A DNA stretch of 64,000 nt from Avena insularis (Eukaryota > Streptophyta > Magnoliopsida > Poales > Poaceae), in NCBI GenBank assembly GCA_023614405.1, contig CM042689.1:276279533-276343532 (forward strand). Reading direction: 5' to 3'. Under the pieces are notes generated by a model, which was not told the origin of the DNA, made no database searches, and worked only from the letters and a program-made list of their open reading frames with translations. Positions 57,162 to 64,000 of the stretch are shown here, in pieces; position 1 is the stretch's first letter; every line of letters begins with the position of its first letter. A program made the position numbers and the translations under genes.

Positions 57162-60100
57162 TGTCACATCCCAAAAATTTCCAAATTTTGAAATGTGAAA
57201 AGTAAATAAATAATTGTTAAAATTTAGGGTGAAAAGAAACTTTTTGTTTCTAAATGTAAACATCAAAACCCATCCTGAATAAAATTTGAATTAAAAGAGA
57301 AACCAAAAAAATTTCAATCAAGTGAAATGCATTCACCAATGAATGTACCTTGAAATTCAAACTTGGGAAAAATAAACCAAAACCCAAAACCTTCATGGAA
57401 GAAAATCATTTCCAAGATTAATATAAGCCTATGGATTTGATCCATATAAAAATTTGTCAAAAAACATTTATAAAAGATAAAAAATGATGAATAAAACCAT
57501 AGAAATTGGTTTCACTTAATTTGGAACCATAGATAAAATCTTATGAATTTAATAAGTAGGAAATTAAATTCCCAAAGCTAATAAAGCTCCTATCAAAAAT
57601 CCATACCAAATTGTGAGAAAAGTAATCCTAAAAGGATTTAAAAAGATAAACAAATATTAAATAAAGTTATACAAATTGGAATCACCAATTTTGGATCTAT
57701 AGATAAAAAGATATGGAATTTATAAGACAAAGAAAGAAATAAATAAATAAGGAATATTTAAAAGCCAAATTAAATATTGGCTAATCCATAAACAAATAAA
57801 AGTTTATTGAATAATAAAAGGAATAAAATATTATTTAAATAAAATCATAAGGATTGAACAATATCTAATTTTATTTAAATAAAGGCAATCTGCCTACATA
57901 ATAAATCCCAAGAAAATTATTTGGAAGATAATTTAAATCTTGAGTTAAATCCATAAGTAAATGAAATAAAAAAAATCAAATAAAGGGATAAGGATTATTC
58001 AAATAAAATTATATGGCATTAACCAAATTCAATTCCATTTGAATGAAGATAAAATTCCTAATAGAAATGATTAATTAAATCATGGGAAAATAATAATTGG
58101 AATTTTCCCAAGTGGAATAAAAGTTATTTAATTAACATAAATGGAATCATCGAATTATTTGAAATAAAATTTATATGGGATTAAAACCATATTTGATTTT
58201 ATTTGAATAAAGACAAATGCCCAATTTAAATGATTAATAAATCATACTAAAAATATTTCAAATAATTCAAAGTGAATTATTTGACACCCTAATAAATAAA
58301 TAAAACCTACTAAAAAGGATTTGGTAAAATTTGGAGATTAAATAGAAGTTGGAAAACATAATTAAAATCCTATTTAAATAAAGACAAAGGTCTATTGTAA
58401 ATAAATAATTAAACCATGTGGGAATAAAAGAAATATTCCAAAATGATCTTTAAAATACAGGTTTGAACATAATAGAAAATTACTGAAAGTTTGGTAAAAA
58501 TCTAAATTCAAATGGTGTTTGAAATCATTTGAATAAATACAAAACATAAAAAGAAATTAGAAAAAGAAAAGGAAACAGAATAAAAAAAGGAAAGAAGCTA
58601 GCCCAAACCAGCAAAACCCACCAGGCCTAGCTAGCCATCTCCTCTTCCCCGCAGGAAAACGATCCGCACTCAGATTCTCACCCGCACCCTCACTGACGAC
58701 CAGACCCCACCGTTTCCCCTCTCTCTCGCTGGCAACATGACCCCACCTGCCAGACCGTCTTCCTAACCCACAGACCCTTTCTTCCCCATTCAGTGCGGCT
58801 GTTTCTGCTTTGAATTCGCCGAATCAATTCGCGTTGATGCCGCGACCATTACTCGCCGCGACTGCGCCCTATTAATCGCCATGGTCTCCTCTCCCTTTTC
58901 CCCCAGACCTCACCCCACCGGAGCCACCAGGCTGCTACAATTTTGACCTCGAACTCCCTCTGCCCGACGACACTCCAGCGACGATTCCGGCCGCTCCTTG
59001 CCTCCCCTTGCCTCCCAGACTCCACGAGCCTACTCCCCACCTCCCTACGCATCTGCCCGTAGCTTCCACTCATCCGCGCGCGCTCCGCATCGTCGGCAAC
59101 CTTGACGACAACACTTCGCCACCGTCTGCCTCCGCTGTGACGAGCACTACCGGTGAGACCCGACCGTCCCCTCCTCTCTAGATGATAGTCGCGTGTTCAG
59201 AATACTTGCGCGCATCTAACAACATCACACTTTTTCCTTAGCACGCACCACAGCTTCGCCAACGTCGATGCCCGAGCACGCCCGTCGTCAGCAGCATCTA
59301 CAGCGAGCAATCCCCGTCGACCTCGAGCGCCCCTTCCCCAACCAAGAACACGTTGAGCATCAGCAAGCTTCGGCGATTCTGGTGAGCCACCCCACTCCTC
59401 CTCTAGCTTCCTGAATCACCGGCAACTCCATCATCTGAGCGCGCCGCCGCCAGCCACCGTCGCCGTGTCGCCCATCCGTGGTCATTACGATCTGGAACGT
59501 TAGATCTTGATCCATCGGTTAGGATAGAATCTCTAATCGAAAGGGTATGATCAAATCTATGCCATGCGATTTAAACAGATCTAACGGCTGTATCTGTGCG
59601 ATCCCACCGAACAGGTACGCGCCAATCAGAATAAGACGCGTGGCACGTGTTTAGATTTAAAAACTGAAACGTGTCTATTAGGTGTTTGATTTTGTAAAAT
59701 TCATAACTTTAAATCTACACGTCCAAATTTTAAAAAATTTATATCAATGGAATCAGCAAAAAGAATTCTATCCAACCATGCACTTTGTTTAGTAATTTGC
59801 GTCTGTAAAATTGGTTGTATTTGCAGAAACATGTGTAGGCATATTTTAAATATAAAAAAATTATTCTAGAAATGTTTTAGGGTAAAATCTTTTGTAAATG
59901 GATTGTTTTGAACCTATTGACCAAGGAAACCAACTTTTGGATTTAAAAATATATTTTGTGACACTTAGGAATTATTCCTTTGAATTAAAGCATTTCTAGC
60001 TAAATAAAAATGTTGAATGTATTTAAAAATTCTTTTTGAGTAAAACCTTTGGAAAATGATTTGATTTAAACTCTCTGACCCTAAACACCAAGTTTTAGGA

Positions 60101-61516
60101 TTTAAAAATATATTTGATGAACCCTATAAAATTATTACTTTGCTAAAAGGCATTTCCAACAAAATAAAATATTGCTTTGGTATAAAAATGGTTTATAGGT
60201 AAAACCGTTTGCAAATGGTTTTAATATTAAACACTTGACCTTAAAACACTAACATTTGGGTTTAAAAATATATTTGTCAAACACTAGAAATTATTACTTT
60301 GATTAAATCCTTTCTAACAAAACAAAAATGATTTAAAGTGGCCATTTTCACTAACTTAATATCAAATGGTTTTCCCACTTTTGTAAATGAACAATAGGTG
60401 TTTTAAAATGTTTATAACCTATTATAAACCACTTTTTCAAATAAAACAATATTTGGCTTCTTGCATGCATTGCTTTGATTTTACTAATTTATGTGTTGAA
60501 TTGTTTGAATGCTAGATTGAATTTGTGCCTTGATTGAATTGTAGTGAAATTTGAAGAGTGTGACTATTGCAAATATCAAGGAGTGAACTTATATTATCTA
60601 CCAAAAAGGAAAGTGATGCTTCATACTTTTGTCCCATTATTTTCACTATGAATTAGTGATATTTCTAAGTAGGATTTGAATGGAATTTTCTAATTGTTAA
60701 CTATGCCATGGGAAATCCTAGTAGATGAAACCTTAGTAGATTTTCCCTAAGTTAAGATCCCTACTACTATCATGCTTAGCTTAGCTAGTAGAAAACAAGG
60801 GTGGATTATATTCATGCTATGGAATATTCCTAAGTCAAGGACTTGTGTTTTGTTTAATAAAACAACTATGTGAATGAATCACCTGGGTGGAATGGAAAGG
60901 ATGGATTTATGATGAGTGGTTACACAAGGCCAGGGGACTGGTGAACCTTGTGTATCACACTTGTGGAATGCCACCCAGGAACAAAGAGATTTGAGATGTC
61001 AAATGTTGTGAAGCTTCAAGTGTAGCCACTTGGCATTATGGGCTCTGCCTAGATCATATAGGTTGCAATAACTTAGCCAAATGGACAGTTGGTGGTAGGG
61101 GATGATAGGTTTGGAGCGCGTCCATTTTGGTCTAAGGGAAGGCTTCTGAAAGATCTTGTCTCAATGCATGTCGAGTCTTGTGGGGAAAGTGCACCACCTC
61201 TCGAGATAGTAAAATCTAAGTACTTAGTCGTGTCCCTGGCAATGGACAATCTGAGCATCAAGACATGGAAGCTATCAAGAATCTCCTCATCCCAATTTCT
61301 AAGTTAAAAACTTGTGGTTGAACAAGGGATAAGGGATCACCAATGTCTATTGGTAGATGCCTTGGGTGATTTATGACAAACAAAAACTTAGTGTTTTCAA
61401 ATGATAAGGAAAATCTATTTTGAGCAAAACAAGCCTAAGATCCACTTAGCCAAATGCATGTAGATGATAGGTACCACTAGTCTACCATAGTATCACTTGC
61501 CAATACAATTCAAATG
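57162..61516 (+). repeat. 3' LTR of the long-LTR element, left 4.36 kb
   Basis: Aligns colinearly with 50678-55020 of the 5' LTR with small indels, roughly 95 percent alike by eye. It is cut after CAATTCAAATG at 61516; the missing end would begin with the equivalent of 55021 (TATTGACC) beyond the inserted element. Confidence 0.9.
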
Positions 61517-64000
61517 TGTCACATCCCAAGATTTTTCAAATCTTGTAATGTGAAAAATAAATAAACAAAATAAATAAATGTTGAAAATTCAGGGTGAAAA
61601 GAAACTTTTGTTTCTAAATGGAAACTTAAAATCCCATCTGGAACAAACTTTGGTTAATGTTTGAATCCAAACAAAAATTCAAATCAAGTGAAGTGCATTC
61701 TACATAAATGCATCTAGAAATTTAAACACTTGAGAATTAAATCAAAACCTTAAAACCCTAATGGAATGAAATCATTTCCAAGTTATCCCCAAGCCTATGG
61801 ATTTGATCCATATAAAAATTTGTCAACAAACATTCACAAATGATCAAGAAAGACAAATAGAAATGTTGTAAGACCATATAAATTGGTTTCACTTAATTTG
61901 GAGCCATAAATAAAATCTTATGAATTTAAATAAGATAAGGAAAAGTAATTTCCAAAGCTAATAAAGCACTTATCTAAAATCCATACAAAATGGTGAGCAA
62001 ATAATCCTAAAGGGACTTAAAAGGATAAACAAATATCAAATAAGATTTTACAAATTGGAATCACCAAGTTTGGATCTATAAATAAAAAGATATGGATTTT
62101 ATAAGATGAAGAAAGAAATATTAAATAAGGAATATATAAAGAGCAAATTAAATCTTGGCCTAATCCATAAACAAGTGGAATGATTATAATCCAAATCCAA
62201 ATAAAATATTGGATAAAGAATTTCCAAAATAAAATAAAATGGCATTAACCATTCTATCCCTATTTTAATAAAGACAAATCTCTAATAAGAATAATTATAT
62301 AATTCATGAGAAAATAGTATTTTGGAATTTACCCAAGTGGAATAAAAGTTGTTTAATAAATTTAAATAAAATAAATCTTCCAAATAAAATTTAGGGAAAT
62401 AAAACTATATTTAATTCCATTGTAATTAAAACAAATACCTAATTCAAATGATTTATGAATCATATTAAATACTTTCCAAATAATTCAAGATGAATTATTT
62501 GACACCCTATTAAACAAATAAAAACCTACTGAAAAGATTTGGAAGGTTTAAGAATTTAAATGGTGTTTGAAAATATTATTAAATCTTATTTGATTTAAAA
62601 CAAGGGCCTTTTAGAATAATTAAAAAGACCCCAAAAAGAATAAAATTTTAGTCCAAAATTGACTTCAGATTATATTACTAATTAGTATTTAAACCTACAC
62701 CAATTTTGGTTGAGGTTTGAATTCAAATTGATGTTTGAATTAATTAAGCAAAATCAAAACAGAAATTAGAAATGGAAAAAGAGAAAATCATTCATAATAA
62801 AAAAAGTGAACAAGGTCGACCCAGCCCAGCAAGACCCATCTGGCCCAACAGCCCACCACACACCCCCTCCCCTGAAACATTTTTCTCACCGCGGATTGAA
62901 CCCACTCTGTCACTGACGACCAGGCCCCACTCCTCCTCTCTCTCACTCGCTGCCAAATGGACCCCACTGCCACGTATTCATCTTCCTCCCCACGACATGT
63001 TCGTTTGAGCGTTCCCTGCGTTAATTTCACGGGTTAAATTCACGAGTAATGGCACAGTTAATCCTCCCCATGACCATGCCTTCTTAATCGCCTCTCCCTC
63101 CTCTCTGTTTCCCCCTTAGTCCCTCACCCTAGCGCGCCTCCAGGCTGCTCAATTTCTCACTACACCGCCACTGCCCCCGCGCGCCCCAGAACCTCGACAA
63201 CGATGGCCACCGCACATCGCCACCGTCTGCCTCCGCTCCGACGAGCACTACCGGTGAGACTAGACCGCCCCTTCCCCCTCATGGATGCTCACATGATCGC
63301 GACTTCCATACGAACCTAACGGTGCCCTTTATTTGCCTTAGCATGCCGTATATCGTCGCCCCCGTTGACAACTGAACGAGCCCGACGCCGTCACTAACTC
63401 CGGCGAGCGATTGTCGTCACCACCGTGCACCCCTCGACGAGCTGTGGCCACCTTGAGCATCACCGCGACCCGTGAACTCAGTGAGAATCTCCCTGCACTC
63501 TCTCGCTTCCTGTAGCGTCGACACCGCCACCGTCTGACCGTTCCGCCGCCACCTGTCGCCGCCAGCGCCGCCCATCTCTGGCAAGCATGCTGAGCGTCGT
63601 CCGATCTCAATCTAGTGGCTAGGAAAGAAACCAACCCGAAGGGGTACGAGAGCCTCTAAGCCATGCGATGTAATTAGATCTAACGGCTGTGTTTGCTGAT
63701 CCACGCGAAATGGTACGCACCAGTAGGAAAGCGCCACGTGGCCTTGTCTGTTTGAATAAAAACAGAAATGTTCTATTTGATATGCCAATTTGAAAAATTC
63801 ATAACTTTCAAACCACACGTCCAAATTTTGCAAATTTTATATGAATGGATTCAGCAAAAAAATTACTTTCTGACCATGCACTTTGTTTAGTAAAATGCTT
63901 CTGTTAAAATGATTGTTTTTGCAGAAACTTGTGTCTGCATGTTTAGAATATAAAAATTGTTCTAAAATTATTTTTGAGAAATGGTTTGTTTTGAACCTAC
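61517..64000 (+). repeat. LTR of a second, related long-LTR element (partial)
   Basis: Starts TGTCACATCCCAAGATTTTTC inside the previous LTR and runs off the window. It follows the same three-zone plan (A/T-rich to about 62790, C-rich 62800-63760, A/T-rich) but is clearly more diverged from the first element than that element's two LTRs are from each other. Likely a sister subfamily. The target copy to its left would be AAATG. Confidence 0.85.

Larger units (their letters stand above)
50678..61516 (+). mobile_element. Long-LTR, pol-less retrotransposon (LARD-like)
   Basis: 5' LTR 50678-55350 (4673 bases), primer site 55353, internal region of only about 1.8 kb, and a 3' LTR from 57162 that is interrupted at 61517 and continues outside the window. 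No protease, RT or integrase motif appears in either strand of the internal region. This matches the group called large retrotransposon derivatives (very long LTRs, no pol, moved by other elements' enzymes), although here a zinc-knuckle protein gene remains. Family not identified. Confidence 0.82.

Overview
This is a gene-poor intergenic block of a large grass genome, most likely a Triticeae species (wheat, Aegilops or barley group). Almost every base can be assigned to nested transposable elements. The basis is the mix of element types: Angela/BARE-like Copia elements with an initiator-tRNA-Met primer site, Tat-type Ty3/gypsy elements with two RNase H domains, a CACTA end, a gene-capturing Helitron, and a long-LTR element without pol. 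I see no intact host gene, no rRNA or tRNA gene and no CRISPR array. The only host-gene trace I can name is a folate-biopterin transporter fragment inside the Helitron.

Layout. 1-5507: decayed Ty3/gypsy element on the minus strand, running off the left edge. 4499-15997: direct tandem duplication of about 5.7 kb. Each unit holds a piece of that element's gag, a CACTA-like fragment, 1.5 kb of unassigned sequence and a Copia LTR. 14473-34073: the old Copia element that supplied this LTR, split by a younger Copia element (19097-27437, target duplication CCAAG) and by a Helitron (28405-31703). 34074-35464: unassigned sequence. 35586-48573: structurally complete Tat-type Ty3/gypsy element (target duplication CTAAA) inside an older inverted LTR of a related family, whose remains lie at 35465-35585 and 48579-48816. 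48817-50677: 5' LTR and gag start of a third Ty3/gypsy element. 50678 onward: element with LTRs of about 4.67 kb and one short zinc-knuckle gene. Its 3' LTR is cut at 61517 by the LTR of a related element that runs off the right edge.

Coding state. All pol genes carry stops or frameshifts. The best preserved set is the young Copia, where the motifs of every domain are still visible. The minus-strand gypsy (1-5507) and the plus-strand one (35586-48573) are inverted copies of one family and keep different catalytic residues.

The most distinctive feature is a gene-like locus on the strand opposite pol in the 3' part of the complete gypsy element (43984-47449). It has six exons with GT/AG borders. 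Three successive introns preserve reading phase, even though the exons now contain stops. It has its own promoter-like upstream sequence and encodes an N-terminal domain of the kind annotated as putative gypsy type transposon, followed by a coiled coil. One of its introns carries repeated polypurine-tract-like motifs on the pol strand. The other notable items are the four-base-microhomology tandem duplication, a deletion with templated filler DNA, the apparently doubled capsid-like segment in gag, and the pol-less element with a five-knuckle protein.
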